This document shows, in pieces, positions 27,039-36,079 of a stretch of 64,000 nucleotides of DNA. The notes beneath the pieces were generated by a model, which did not search any database, was not told the origin of the DNA, and was given only the letters and a program-made list of their open reading frames with translations. Within the stretch, counting starts at the first letter, position 1; every line of letters begins with the position of its first letter. Made by a program: the position numbers and the translations under genes. This DNA comes from JACDAN01 sp963802375 (GTDB lineage: Bacteria; Actinomycetota; Thermoleophilia; Gaiellales; Gaiellaceae), in NCBI GenBank assembly GCA_963802375.1, contig CAWDIJ010000001.1, positions 1 through 64,000 on the forward strand, written 5' to 3'.

Positions 27039-27994
27039 CGTCCCGGCCCCACGACCTGCACGGCCCGGCGGCGGACGGCGAGCTCGACCGGCCCCGGGCT
27101 CAACACTGTCGTGTCCGCGACGACCGGCGACCGACCATCGGGCGCCAGCCGAACCTGCCGCGCCGGCCGAATCTTGACGCCGGCGTTGCCCACATGCGTT
27201 CCCCGCTTCAGCAGCACGAGGTCGCGGGCGAGCCTGGCCCGGTTTCCCGCGTCGAGCTCGACGACCTCGAGCACGCCGTCGCCTGGATCGGCGCCGGGAG
27301 CGACCGACAGTCGGGGACCGAAGAGCGGAAAGTTGACGACGAAGAGCTGGCCGACGCGCCGAACCTCGCTCTCGCCGTCGATCTCGAGAGCGAGCGAGAC
27401 GGGCTCGAAGTGGGTAAACGCGCGAACTGCGGCGGCGACACCGGCCGCCGTGTCCGCCGAGTTGACGCCGCGGTAGAGGGCACGCGCCTGCGCGTGGAAG
27501 CCCACGCTGACGCCTTCCAGGGCGGTCATGGTCAGCCCGAGGGCCTCGACCGCGATTCCGTCGATCGGGTGGGCGATCCCCTGGACCGCAAGCCGGGCGG
27601 CCGACTTGAGGCCGAGCGGCACGCCGAGCGCCCGCGCCATGTTGTTGGCCCTTCCGCGCGGCAGGAGTGCGACCTCGGGCTTGTGGCCGCAGATATTGGC
27701 GACCGCGTGGAGCGTCCCGTCACCACCGATCAGCACGATGCGACGCTCCTCCTCGGAGACGAATTCGTCGAGCTCGCCGGCGGAGCCGGTCCAGCGGGTC
27801 TCGACGAACGCCCCGAACGAGCGGAGCAGCGACGCCGCGCGATCGACGGTTTCCCTCCTGCCGTTGAGGCCGCTGGCATTCGCGTTTGCGACCAGGAGGA
27901 GGTGCGACCCGGCCCCCGCCATACGACGCGGCGCCGGCCGGACCGCGCGAAGCGGCTGACCCGCAGCCCTCTCGCTTGTAGCGACGTCGAGCAC
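27035..27994 (-). CDS. Diacylglycerol/sphingosine kinase-like (DagK_cat) protein, copy 1
   Basis: A 319-residue lipid kinase-like protein. The catalytic domain has LLLVANANASGLNGRRETVD, the nucleotide-binding motif VLIGGDGTLHAVANICG and ALLPRGRANNMARALGVPL. The C-terminal beta-rich domain has VVNFPLFGPRLSVAPGADPG and DGVLEVVEL. Such enzymes phosphorylate diacylglycerol or related lipids. It overlaps the MFS-PAP2-GT2 gene by four bases, which suggests a joint role in lipid-carrier metabolism. The ATG at 27994 begins MLDVATSERAAG, conserved in copy 2. It is intact here and frameshifted in copy 2. Confidence 0.88.
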   Translation of the reverse strand: MLDVATSERAAGQPLRAVRPAPRRMAGAGSHLLLVANANASGLNGRRETVDRAASLLRSFGAFVETRWTGSAGELDEFVSEEERRIVLIGGDGTLHAVANICGHKPEVALLPRGRANNMARALGVPLGLKSAARLAVQGIAHPIDGIAVEALGLTMTALEGVSVGFHAQARALYRGVNSADTAAGVAAAVRAFTHFEPVSLALEIDGESEVRRVGQLFVVNFPLFGPRLSVAPGADPGDGVLEVVELDAGNRARLARDLVLLKRGTHVGNAGVKIRPARQVRLAPDGRSPVVADTTVLSPGPVELAVRRRAVQVVGPGR

Positions 27995-28005
27995 ATCCCC
28001 TCCAG

Positions 28006-28019
28006 TTAGCGCCCACTAA
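28006..28019. promoter_or_regulatory. TTAG-N6-CTAA inverted repeat, probable TetR-type operator (copy 1)
   Basis: The sequence GTTAGCGCCCACTAAT contains half-sites GTTAGCG and, on the other strand, ATTAGTG. It lies between the divergent DagK-like and DUF2867 genes and is unchanged in copy 2 although the flanks differ. TetR-family operators often have this form; no TetR gene lies in the window. Confidence 0.6.
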
Positions 28020-28068
28020 TGTGAACGCCGCCGGTGCGGAGATATTTCGTCAGCGAGACTTGAGCGAG

Positions 28069-28713
28069 ATGAGGCTTCCGACGAGCGCGCATACCTCTCG
28101 GCCGTGGCGGGTTCATGAGATCACCAAAGACTTCGATGTGGAGGACGTGTGGGGCCTGCCGACGCCGGGCGGACCGGACGACCTTCCACGACTGGTGCAG
28201 TGGTTCACCAGCCGGGGAGATGACGACCTGCCGATCGTCGTCCGCGCGCTCTTCGCCCTCCGTTGGAAGCTCGGTGGGCTATTCGGGTGGGACCGACCAG
28301 GCTCAGACATCGGAGAACGCGTGCACTCGCTGCGTGCGCGATTACCCGCCGATCTGCTCGAGGCGCCCCGTGGACCGGATGTGCCCGCGGTTCCCGGGCG
28401 CACAGACGTGGACGGGCGGGCGGTGTTCAGCTCCGTCTACCAGACGCACGACGAGTGGGCTGCCGAGCTGTCCAACAAGACCGTGCACGCGGTGCTGCAC
28501 CTCGGCTGGGTTCCGGACGACTTGGGCAGTGGCTACCACGCGCAGATGGCCGTCCTGGTGAAGCCGAATGGGCGGCTCGGCAGGGCGTACATGGCGGCGA
28601 TCAGGCCGTTCCGGTACGCGCTCGTGTACCCGTTGCTGCTGCGGGCGATTGGGCGAAGCTGGCAGGCACGAGCGCGCGCCGACGCGCCAGACGGGCGCTT
28701 CACGAACTCATAG
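28069..28713 (+). CDS. DUF2867 family protein, copy 1
   Basis: A 214-residue protein of unknown function from ATG 28069 (MRLPTSAHTSRPWRVHEITK). Conserved-looking stretches are SVYQTHDEWAAELSNKTVHA, GWVPDDLGSGYHAQMAVLVK and AYMAAIRPFRYALVYPLLLR. An in-frame GTG at 28021 would lengthen it, but copy 2 lacks one base in that stretch, so only the ATG start is shared. It diverges from the DagK-like gene across the TTAG/CTAA site and converges on the GAF-cyclase gene. The family has been linked to lipid or nucleoside-sugar metabolism only loosely; no catalytic site is evident. Confidence 0.75.
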   Translation: MRLPTSAHTSRPWRVHEITKDFDVEDVWGLPTPGGPDDLPRLVQWFTSRGDDDLPIVVRALFALRWKLGGLFGWDRPGSDIGERVHSLRARLPADLLEAPRGPDVPAVPGRTDVDGRAVFSSVYQTHDEWAAELSNKTVHAVLHLGWVPDDLGSGYHAQMAVLVKPNGRLGRAYMAAIRPFRYALVYPLLLRAIGRSWQARARADAPDGRFTNS

Positions 28714-28718
28714 CCGCG

Positions 28719-29914
28719 CTAGCGCAGCCCGCGAACCTCGTACGCGGCGACGGGGCGAGCGAAGCCTTTGAGCTCGAGGTCGCCTGCAGGCGCGGTCTCC
28801 ACGCCCTCCTCCACGGCTGCGAACAGACGCTGGCCGACGAGTATCTGACCCGCCGCCGCCCGGGTGCTGAGCCTGGAAGCGAGATTCGCCACCGGTCCGA
28901 GGACGCCGTAGTCGTAGCGACCCTCGAATCCGATGCGGCCGATGGTCGCGTAGCCGGCCTCGATCCCGATTCCGAGCCCGAGCACGGTCCCGCGTTTCCG
29001 CCAGGCCTCGGCCAACCGGGCGAACCGCTCTTGCGCGGCGAGCGCGAGCCGGACGGCCTGCAGCTCGTGATCTGTGACCTCGAGCGGATCGTTGAAGAAG
29101 ACCATCAGCCCGTCGCCTGCGAAGTGCTCGAGCGTCCCTTCGTGGGTCGGGATGAGGTCGCCGACCACAGCGTGGTACTCGCGGAGGACGTCGAACAGCT
29201 CTTCAGGGGCAGCTGTCTCGGTGAAGGCGGTGAAGTCGCGCAAATCGCAGAAGAGACACGAGATGTAGGCCCGGTGCCCGGCCAGGAGTCGCTCACCTTC
29301 CTTGCTCGAGATCAGCTCCGCAACCTGCGGAGAGACGAAGCGAGCGAGCTCCGTCCGCTGCCGTTCGACCGCCTCCATCAAGCGCGCGTTCGCGACCGCG
29401 ATCGCAGCCTGGTCGGCGAAGGTCTGGACGAGCGCGATGTGCTTGGGGGGTGAACGGCTGCGGTTCATGGCGGGAGAGCAACGACGACGCCGATGAGGTC
29501 GTCCTCGACCATGATCGGGACCGCGATCAGAGATCGGTAGTACTCGGTCGGCCCGCCGTACGAGTATTCCGGGTCTTCGCGGATGTCAGGGATGTGTACG
29601 GGCGCACGTTCCACCGCCGCCCGGCCGGCGGCGGTCGTTCGGTCGAGAGCATGCGGATGCTGTCTGTCGTACTCGCCACCGCCGGCCTTCGTGTTGTGCG
29701 CCGCCACGTGCAGAAGCCCGTCCTCGAGCAGGTAGAGCGCGCTGTACTCGGCCCTGCAAAGCCGCTCGCAGGCCTCGACCACCTCGTCGAGGACCGGTTG
29801 GATTCCTGCGCTGCGCGCGACGGCGCGCAAGACACCGCTGATCGCGCGCTGCTGTTCGCGGACGTCCTCGAGCTGGCGAGCGAGCTCGGCGTCGTCAGAG
29901 GCCACGCTGGCCAT
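28719..29914 (-). pseudogene. GAF-domain class III cyclase, copy 1, frameshifted
   Basis: Two pieces (29465-29914 and 28719-29468) together match the intact 397-residue copy at 33199-34392. The N-terminal part has a short coiled helix and a GAF domain (AEYSALYLLEDGLLHVAAHN, SYGGPTEYYRSLIAVPIMVE). The C-terminal part has the cyclase domain (ISCLFCDLRDFTAFTETAAP, HFAGDGLMVFFND, GIGIEAGYATIGRIGFEGRY). Compared with copy 2 there is one extra base near 29440 and another near 29475, which shift the frame at the GAF-cyclase linker. Domain residues on both sides are preserved. Confidence 0.8.
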
Positions 29915-29980
29915 TCGGGCAGCTTAGGTGCCGGGCGCGGAACGCCGTGTGGCGCCAGGGTTAGTAGCCTCGCGCACGCC

Positions 29981-30135
29981 GTGCACGACGAGGTGAGCCC
30001 GTTTCGCATCGACGTCCCCGATGGTGACCTCGCCGACCTTCGTGCCCGCCTTCGGCAGACGCGCTGGCCTGAGCCTGAGACGGTCGACGACTGGTCGCAA
30101 GGCGTCCCGCTCACATATCTCCAGGACCTCTGCGC
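29981..30135 (+). pseudogene. Epoxide hydrolase N-terminal fragment, copy 1
   Basis: From GTG 29981 the frame gives VHDEVSPFRIDVPDGDLADL and RARLRQTRWPEPETVDDWSQ then GVPLTYLQDLCAYG, the start of the EHN domain of epoxide hydrolases. It then stops matching, at the point where the second repeat unit begins. The alpha/beta-hydrolase domain with the catalytic residues is absent, so this cannot be active. Confidence 0.7.
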
Positions 30136-31537
30136 CTATGGCCTCGACACTCGAAGAGCGCGGGCCCGGCCCAGAGCATTGACCCAGCGGAAGACCATCT
30201 CGTCGAGCCCCTGCAGGCCTGTGCCTGCGACGAGGACCCCGGTTCCGAGCACGGCGGCGTAGAGCGCCGCGACGGAGGTCGTCCAACGACGAGCCCACGC
30301 AGCGCTCGGCCGCGTTTCTGGGACGTGGATCCCGGCAAGCGCGACGAGGCCGAGCAGCGTCACGATCCGCCGAGGACGAAGAGCGTCCGGTAGCTCTCGG
30401 TGAAGGCGATCAGAGCCCCCGCGAGCGGCAGTGCCACCGTCGACCCGATCGCGCGGACAGAGAAGAAGAGCGCTGTGTAGGCGCCCGCCTCGCCGTCCGG
30501 GATCATGGACGCGAGGAACGGGAATCCGACCGTCGAGACGATCCCGAAACCGGCCGCGGCAGCGATCAGCGCCGGTGTGCTGGCGACCAGGTTCGTGGAG
30601 AGTGGAACGGCGAGGAGGCCTCCACCCATGAGCGCGATGCCTCCCAGGAGCAGTGGCCGGAGGAGCTCGGTCCTCTTCACGCGTCCTGCGGCGAACATCG
30701 CGACGGCAGTCACCAGGCCGAACGCCGCCAAGACCAGCGACGCCCGTGCAAGGGAGAGGTCGAGAACCTTCTCCGCGTAGAGGATGAAGAAGGCCGGAAG
30801 CGCCGCGTATCCCATCACCCAGAGCCACTCCGCGAGCAGCAACCCACGGACGCCCGGACGCATGGCGACCGCGAGGTAGTAGCGGAGAGCGTGGCGCTCC
30901 TGCGGCAAGTGCGCAGCCGCATTCGGCTCGTCGACGCCGAGCACGGTCGGGAGCGCCGTCAGAGGCAGGAGCAGCGCTGCGGCGGCGAACGGAGCCCACA
31001 GTGCGACACCCGCCAGGATGCCGCCGGCTGCCAGGCCGAGCAGCCCGCCCGCCAGCAGTGCCAGCTCCTGCGCGCTCGTCGCCCGTGGCCGCTCGCCGCT
31101 CCCGAACAGCTCGGCAACGAGTGCGCGATGAGCGGTCGTGATCGCGTTCAGGCCGATGTAGACCGTTGCAGCGAAGACGGCGAGCGCGAGGTAGGTCGAT
31201 GATGCGCCGAGAGCGACAGCAGTCAGCCCTCCGGCCGCGAGGAGGCTCCCGCCGAGGACGAATGGCAGGCGCGCGCCGAGACCTCGCGCACGCCGCTGGT
31301 CGCTCCAGTAGCCGATCACAAGCGGCACCGAGAACCCGGCAGCGGCGTTGACGAGCATCACGAGCCCGATCAGCCCGGGCGCATCGTCGATCCGGTCGAG
31401 GAGGACGGGCAGGTAAGTCGTCGTTACCGCCCGCCCCGTTCCGGCACCTACGGCCGCCGCCGCGAATGCGATGACGTAAAGGCTTCCTCGTCCTGATGCG
31501 AGCCGAGAGCGTGCACGGGGAGCGCGAACGTCGTCAT
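30136..31537 (-). pseudogene. MFS transporter, copy 2, truncated and frameshifted
   Basis: It matches the MFS domain of the 24351-27038 fusion through about residue 455 but lacks the PAP2 and GT2 domains. The ATG at 31537 gives MTTFALPVHALGSHQ in the wrong frame; the correct frame opens after a one-base shift near 31490. A second shift lies near 30365 (LFVLGGS then stop, continuing as IVTLLGLVALAGIHVPETRP). The 3' end runs through the duplication joint and stops at 30136. The left part of the original gene was cut off by the duplication itself. Confidence 0.78.
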
Positions 31538-32494
31538 CGTCCCGGCCCCACGATGCGCACGGCCCGGGGGCGGACGGCGAGCTCGACAGGTCCCGGGCTC
31601 AGCACTGTGGTGTCGGCGACGACCGGTGAGCGATCATCGGGCGCCAGCCGAACCTGCCGTGCCAGCCGAATCTTGACGCCGCCGTGGCCCAAATGCGTTC
31701 CCCGCTTCAGCAGCACGAGGTCGCGGGCGAGTCTGGCCCGATTTCCGGCGTCGAGCTCGACGACTTCGAGCACGCCGTCGCCTGGATCGGCGCCGGGAGC
31801 GACCGACAGTCGGGGACCGAAGAGGGGAAAGTTGACGACGAAGAGCTGGCCGACGCGCCGAACCTCGCTCGCTCCGTCGACGTCGATTGCGAGCGAGACG
31901 GGCGCGAAGTTGGTGAACGCGCGAACCGCGGCGGCGACACCCGCCGCCGTGTCGGCCGAGTTGACGCCGCGGTAGAGGGCGCGCGCCTGTGCATGGAAGC
32001 CCACGCTCACGCCTTCCAGTGCGGTCATGGTCAGCCCGATCGGCCTCGACCGCGATCCCATCGATCGGGTGGGCGATCCCCTGGACCGCAAGCCGGGCGG
32101 CGGACTTGAGGCCGAGCGGCACGCCGAGCGCCCGCGCCATGTTGTTCGCCCGCCCGCGCGGCAGCAGTGCGACCTCGGGCTTGTGGCCGCAGATATTGGC
32201 GACCGCGTGGAGCGTCCCGTCACCACCGATCAGCACGATGCGCCGCTCCTCCTCGGAGACGAACTCGTCGAGCTCGCCGGCGGAGCCTGTCCAGCGAGTC
32301 TCGACAAACGCCCCAAACGAGCGGAGCAGCGACGCGGCGCGATCGACGGTTTCCCTGCTGCCATTGAGGCCGCTGGCATTCGGGTTTGCGACGAGGAGCA
32401 GGTGCGACCCGGCCCCCGCCATACGACGCGGGGCTGGCCGGACAGCGCGGAGTGGCTGACCCGGGGCCCTCTCGTTTGTAGCGACGTCGAGCAC
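31534..32494 (-). pseudogene. Diacylglycerol kinase-like protein, copy 2, one frameshift
   Basis: It begins MLDVATNERAPGQPLRAVRP and keeps VLIGGDGTLHAVANICG, then breaks after HPIDGIAVEA near 32042. There copy 2 reads CCCGATCGGCC where copy 1 has CCCGAGGGCC, one base longer. The rest continues in the other frame (GLTMTALEGVSVGFHAQARA to the same C-terminus). A single indel is the only defect seen. Confidence 0.8.
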
Positions 32495-32506
32495 GTCCCC
32501 CTCCAG

Positions 32507-32520
32507 TTAGCGCCCACTAA
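32507..32520. promoter_or_regulatory. TTAG-N6-CTAA inverted repeat, probable operator (copy 2)
   Basis: GTTAGCGCCCACTAAT is identical to the copy 1 site, between the copy 2 DagK-like and DUF2867 genes. Its conservation against a diverged background supports a binding function. Confidence 0.58.
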
Positions 32521-32568
32521 TGTGAACGCCACGGAGGCGGAGATATTTCGTCAGCGAGACTGAGCGGG

Positions 32569-33498
32569 ATGAGGCTTCCGACGAGCGCGCATACCTCTCG
32601 GCCGTGGCGGGTTCATGAGATCACCAAGGACTTCGCGGTCGAGGACGTGTGGGAGCTGCCGACGCCGGGCGGACCGGACGACCTCACGCGGCTGGTGCAG
32701 TGGTTCACCAGCCGGGGAAATGACGAACTGCCGATCGTCCTCCGTGCGCTCTTCGCCCTCCGTTGGAAACTCGGAGGGCTGTTCGGCTGGGACAGGCCCG
32801 GCTCCGGCGTCGGCGATCGCGTTCGCTCCTTGCGTGATCGGTTACCCGCCGATCTGCTTGAAGCGCCGCGTGGGCCCGATCTGCGCGCGGTGCCGGGTCG
32901 GGCAGCCGCGGACGGGCCGGCGGTGTTCAACTCGGTCTACCAGACGCACGACGAATGGGCGGCCGAGCTGTCCAACAAGACCGTGCACGCCGTGATGCAT
33001 ATCGGCTGGGTTCCGGACGACTCCGGCAGTGGCTACCACGCGCAGATGGCCGTGCTCGTGAAGCCGAACGGGCGGTTCGGCAGGGCCTACATGGCGGCGA
33101 TCAGGCCGTTCCGGTACGCGCTCGTGTACCCGTTGCTGCTGCGAGCGATCGGGCGAGGCTGGCAGACGCGAGCGCCGGCGGCAACGCGCCGACACCCTCT
33201 AGCGCAGCCCGCGAACCTCATACGCGGGAACCGGGCGAGCGAAGCCCTTGAGCTCGAGGTCGCCTGCGGGCGCGGTTTCCACGCTCTCCTCCACAGCTGC
33301 GAACAGGCGCTGGCCGACGAGTGTCTGCCCCGCCGCCGCCCGCGTGCTGAGCCGGGAGGCGAGATTCGCCACCGGTCCGAGGACGCCGTAGTCGTAGCGA
33401 CCTTCGAATCCGATGCGGCCGATGGTCGCGTAGCCGGCCTCGATGCCGATTCCGAGCCCGAGCTCCGTGCCGCGCTTGCGCCAGACCTCAGCCAGTAG
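32569..33498 (+). CDS. DUF2867 family protein, copy 2, with read-through tail
   Basis: The first about 205 residues match copy 1 closely (MRLPTSAHTSRPWRVHEITK; SVYQTHDEWAAELSNKTVHA; AAIRPFRYALVYPLLLRAIG). The copy 1 stop is missing here, and the frame continues about 100 residues antisense to the GAF-cyclase gene (PLAQPANLIRGNRASEALEL), which is not expected to be a real domain. The functional end is probably near 33190. The ATG start is the one shared with copy 1. Confidence 0.68.
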   Translation: MRLPTSAHTSRPWRVHEITKDFAVEDVWELPTPGGPDDLTRLVQWFTSRGNDELPIVLRALFALRWKLGGLFGWDRPGSGVGDRVRSLRDRLPADLLEAPRGPDLRAVPGRAAADGPAVFNSVYQTHDEWAAELSNKTVHAVMHIGWVPDDSGSGYHAQMAVLVKPNGRFGRAYMAAIRPFRYALVYPLLLRAIGRGWQTRAPAATRRHPLAQPANLIRGNRASEALELEVACGRGFHALLHSCEQALADECLPRRRPRAEPGGEIRHRSEDAVVVATFESDAADGRVAGLDADSEPELRAALAPDLSQ

Positions 33499-34392
33499 GG
33501 CGAACCGCTCCTGTGCGGCCAGCGCGAGCCGGACGGCCTGCAGTTCGTGATCTGAGACCGCGAGCGGATCGTTGAAGAAGACCATCAGCCCGTCTCCTGC
33601 GAAGTGTTCGAGCGTCCCTTCGTAGGTCGGAATAAGGTCGCCGACCGCAGCGTGGTACTCGCGGAGGACGTCGAAGAGCTCTTCAGGGGCGGCCGTTTCG
33701 GCGAAGGCGGTGAAGCCGCGCAGATCGCAGAAGAGACACGAGATATAGGCCCGGTGCCCGGCCAGGAGTCGTTCGCCTTCCTTGCTCGAGATCAGCTCCG
33801 CAACCTGCGGCGAGACGAAGCGAGCGAGCTCCGTCCGCTGCCGCTCGACCGCCTCCATCAAGCGGGCGTTCGCAACGGCGATCGCCGCCTGGTCGGCGAA
33901 GGTCTGGACGAGCGCGATGTCTTGGGGAGTGAACGGCTGCCGTTCGCGCCGGGAGGCAACGACGACTCCGATGAGCTCGTCCTCGACCATGACCGGGACC
34001 GCGATCAGCGATCGGTAGTACTCCGTCGGTCCGCCGTACGAGTATTCCGGGTCCTCCTGGATGTCGGGGATGTGGACGGGCTCACGTGCCACAGCCGCCC
34101 GACCGGCACCCGTCGTTCGGTCGAGAGCATGCGGATGTTGTCTGTCGTACTCGGCACCGTCGGCCAGGTTGTTGTGTGCCGCCACATGAAGGAGCCCCTG
34201 CTCGAGCAGGTAGAGCGCGCTGTACTCGGCCCTGCAAAGCCGCTCGCAGGCCTCGACCACCTCGTCGAGGACCGGCTGGACGCCGGCGCGACGCGCGACG
34301 GCGCGCAAGACACCGCTGATCGCGCGCTGCTGTTCGCGGACGTCCTCGAGCTGGCGAGCGAGCTCGGCGTCGTCGGAGGCCACGCCGGCCAT
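33199..34392 (-). CDS. GAF-domain class III adenylate/guanylate cyclase, copy 2
   Basis: A 397-residue soluble protein. Residues 1-25 form a coiled helix; the GAF domain spans about 30-180 (CRAEYSALYLLEQGLLHVAA, SYGGPTEYYRSLIAVPVMVE); a helix follows (NARLMEAVERQRTELARFVS); the cyclase domain is about 215-385 (ISCLFCDLRGFTAFAETAAP with metal Asp, HFAGDGLMVFFND with the second Asp, VLGPVANLASRLSTRAAAGQ). It likely makes cAMP (or cGMP) in response to a ligand or redox signal at the GAF domain. It is intact, unlike copy 1, and convergent with the DUF2867 gene. Confidence 0.88.
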   Translation of the reverse strand: MAGVASDDAELARQLEDVREQQRAISGVLRAVARRAGVQPVLDEVVEACERLCRAEYSALYLLEQGLLHVAAHNNLADGAEYDRQHPHALDRTTGAGRAAVAREPVHIPDIQEDPEYSYGGPTEYYRSLIAVPVMVEDELIGVVVASRRERQPFTPQDIALVQTFADQAAIAVANARLMEAVERQRTELARFVSPQVAELISSKEGERLLAGHRAYISCLFCDLRGFTAFAETAAPEELFDVLREYHAAVGDLIPTYEGTLEHFAGDGLMVFFNDPLAVSDHELQAVRLALAAQERFALLAEVWRKRGTELGLGIGIEAGYATIGRIGFEGRYDYGVLGPVANLASRLSTRAAAGQTLVGQRLFAAVEESVETAPAGDLELKGFARPVPAYEVRGLR

Positions 34393-34446
34393 CCGGGCAG
34401 CTTAGGCGGCGCCGTCGAACGAGCGTCAGTAGCCTCGCGCACGAAC

Positions 34447-34705
34447 GTGCACGACGAGGTGAGCCCGTTTCGCATCGACGTCCCCGAGGGTGACCTCGCA
34501 GACCTTCGTGCTCGCCTACGGCGGACGCGTTGGCCTGAGACCGAGACGGTCGACGACTGGTCGGAGGGCGTCCCTCTTGCGTATCTCCAGGACTTCTGCG
34601 ATCCGCTACTGGAACGAGCCGGCTCGCGGCGGCCACTTCGCCGCCTTCGAGCAGCCCGACCTCTTCATCGACGAGGTACGGGCCTTCTTCCGGCTCGTCC
34701 GATGA
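34447..34705 (+). pseudogene. Epoxide hydrolase remnant with internal deletion, copy 2
   Basis: The start (VHDEVSPFRIDVPEGDLADL, ending YLQDFC near 34598) is the EHN domain. Immediately after, in another frame, comes RYWNEPARGGHFAAFEQPDL FIDEVRAFFRLVR and a stop at 34705, the C-terminal end of epoxide hydrolases including the catalytic-His region GGHFAAFE. About 300 residues between them are gone. Copy 1 breaks at the same codon. Confidence 0.72.
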
Positions 34706-34712
34706 AGACGAG

Positions 34713-35723
34713 TCAGCCGGCGTCCTTGCGCGCCCGGCTCGGCGCGACCCGCGGCGGCTCGTCCGGCTGCTTGGGGTAGACGGGCGGCCAGGGAGCGTCC
34801 ATCAGACCGGAGGCGCGGTCGCGCTCGTGCAGCTCGAGCAAAGGCTCGAGCGACTGCTCGTCGTCGTTCATCCCCTCCCACGGATCACCCTGGGCCGCGA
34901 GCCGCTTGGGCACGCTTTCGACGGTCAGCTCGTCGGGGTGAAACGTGTTGATCTCGTCCCACGTGAGAGGTGCCGACACCTGGGCGCCGGGGCGGGCGCG
35001 CACCGACCACGGGCCGAAGACGGTCTTGTGCGGCGCGTTCTGGTTGTAGTCGACGAAGACACGGCGGCCGCGCTCCTCCTTCCACCACGCCGCGGTGATC
35101 AGCTCGGGGCGGCGGCGCTCCAGCTCGCGGGCGGCCGCGACCGCTGCCGCCCGTACCTGGTACGAGTCCCAGCGCGGCTCGAGCCGGACGTAGACGTGGA
35201 GACCGCGGTTCCCCGTCGTCTTCGGGTAGCCGACGATCCCGAGCTCGTCCAGCAGGAGGCGCACCTCGACCGACGCCGCGCGAACGTCGTCGAAGTCGAC
35301 TCCAGGCTGCGGATCGAGGTCGAGGCGCAGCTCGTCCACGACGTCGGGACGGTCCTTGAGATACGGCCAGACGTGAAAGCCTAGGCAGGCGAGATTCACC
35401 GCCCAGACCACGTGCGCCATGTCCATGAGCACGAGCGCGCGGGAGGTCGTCCCGTTCGGCGTCGTTACGATCGTCGTCTCGAGCCAGTCGGGCGCACTCT
35501 CGGGAACGCGCTTCTGGAAGAACGAGCTTCCTCCCGCGCCGTGGGGGAAGCGCTGCATCAGCGTCGGCCGCCCGCCCGCAGCGCGCAGGAGCGGCTCGGC
35601 GACGGCCAAGTAGTACTGGACGAGGTCGAGCTTCGTCTCCCCCCGCTCCAGGAAGAAGACCTTGTCGGGGCTCGTAACCGTGATCCGGCGTCCCGCGACG
35701 TCGAGCCGGCGCTCCTCTGCCAC
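34713..35723 (-). CDS. LigD-type polymerase/primase domain protein
   Basis: A 336-residue archaeo-eukaryotic primase-type polymerase as found in bacterial non-homologous end joining. Key features are SPDKVFFLERGETKLDLVQY, the metal-binding acidic pair in LDLDPQPGVDFDDVR, and GNRGLHVYVRLEP with the conserved His. NHPKTVFGPWSVR-like sequence is present as NAPHKTVFGPWSVRARPGA. It lacks ligase and phosphoesterase domains, so it is a stand-alone polymerase, common in actinobacteria where ligase and Ku are separate genes. Neither is in this window. Confidence 0.9.
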   Translation of the reverse strand: MAEERRLDVAGRRITVTSPDKVFFLERGETKLDLVQYYLAVAEPLLRAAGGRPTLMQRFPHGAGGSSFFQKRVPESAPDWLETTIVTTPNGTTSRALVLMDMAHVVWAVNLACLGFHVWPYLKDRPDVVDELRLDLDPQPGVDFDDVRAASVEVRLLLDELGIVGYPKTTGNRGLHVYVRLEPRWDSYQVRAAAVAAARELERRRPELITAAWWKEERGRRVFVDYNQNAPHKTVFGPWSVRARPGAQVSAPLTWDEINTFHPDELTVESVPKRLAAQGDPWEGMNDDEQSLEPLLELHERDRASGLMDAPWPPVYPKQPDEPPRVAPSRARKDAG

Positions 35724-35786
35724 CAGGCCCGAACCGTATCCGGAGCCACGGCCCCTGGCGGGATGGGCCAGGCGGGTAGCCGGGCG

Positions 35787-35900
35787 TCAGTTCGTGCCGT
35801 ACTCGTACGCGCCGATGTCCGGAGCACCGCCTCGGCGACAGCTCGGGTGTGCGCGCCGGGGACAGTCGACCGTCGGCCAAGCGGCGAAGGCGCCTGTGTG
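35787..35900 (-). pseudogene. C-terminal fragment of a right-handed beta-helix surface protein
   Basis: The frame ending at 35787 reads PTVDCPRRAHPSCRRGGAPD then IGAYEYGTN and stop. Many secreted beta-helix repeat proteins end in a Cys-Pro, RG..RP and DIGAYEY pattern, so this looks like the tail of such a gene whose body is missing. The rest of the 35724-36079 gap shows only a short basic helix-like stretch near 35907-36000 (REARIKAAEDLRERAAASAK) without a start codon. Confidence 0.4.
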
Positions 35901-36079
35901 ACGGCTAGCCCGCAGTGTGTTTCGCGGATGCCGCGGCCCGCTCACGAAGGTCCTCGGCGGCCTTGATGCGCGCCTCGCGTCGCTCGCGCGCGCTTCGATC
36001 TGAAGCTCATGGGCAGTGACCTCGATCAGCGCGTTCCCGGGCCATCCGTGCATGCCGCGGAGTCCCTACGTGCGCATTT

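Larger units (their letters stand above)
25664..30133. repeat. Tandem duplication, copy 1 (about 4.47 kb)
   Basis: This block (end of the MFS domain through DagK-like, DUF2867, GAF-cyclase and the epoxide hydrolase N-terminus) aligns with 30160-34598 along its whole length, in the same orientation. The shared left edge begins at CCCAGAGCATTGA and the right edge is at CTCCAGGAC, followed by CTCTGCG or TTCTGCG. Copies are clearly diverged by scattered substitutions and small indels. Boundaries were set by eye and may be off by about 15 bases. Confidence 0.85.
30160..34598. repeat. Tandem duplication, copy 2 (about 4.44 kb)
   Basis: This is the second copy of the block at 25664-30133. Corresponding points are about 4470-4500 bases apart (DUF2867 ATG 28069 and 32569; epoxide hydrolase GTG 29981 and 34447). 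The left joint lies inside the epoxide hydrolase remnant of copy 1. Confidence 0.85.

Noticed and set aside
30136..31537. Second MFS gene as an independent functional transporter
   Set aside because: It has two frameshifts and ends at the duplication joint; it is a copy of the first MFS domain.
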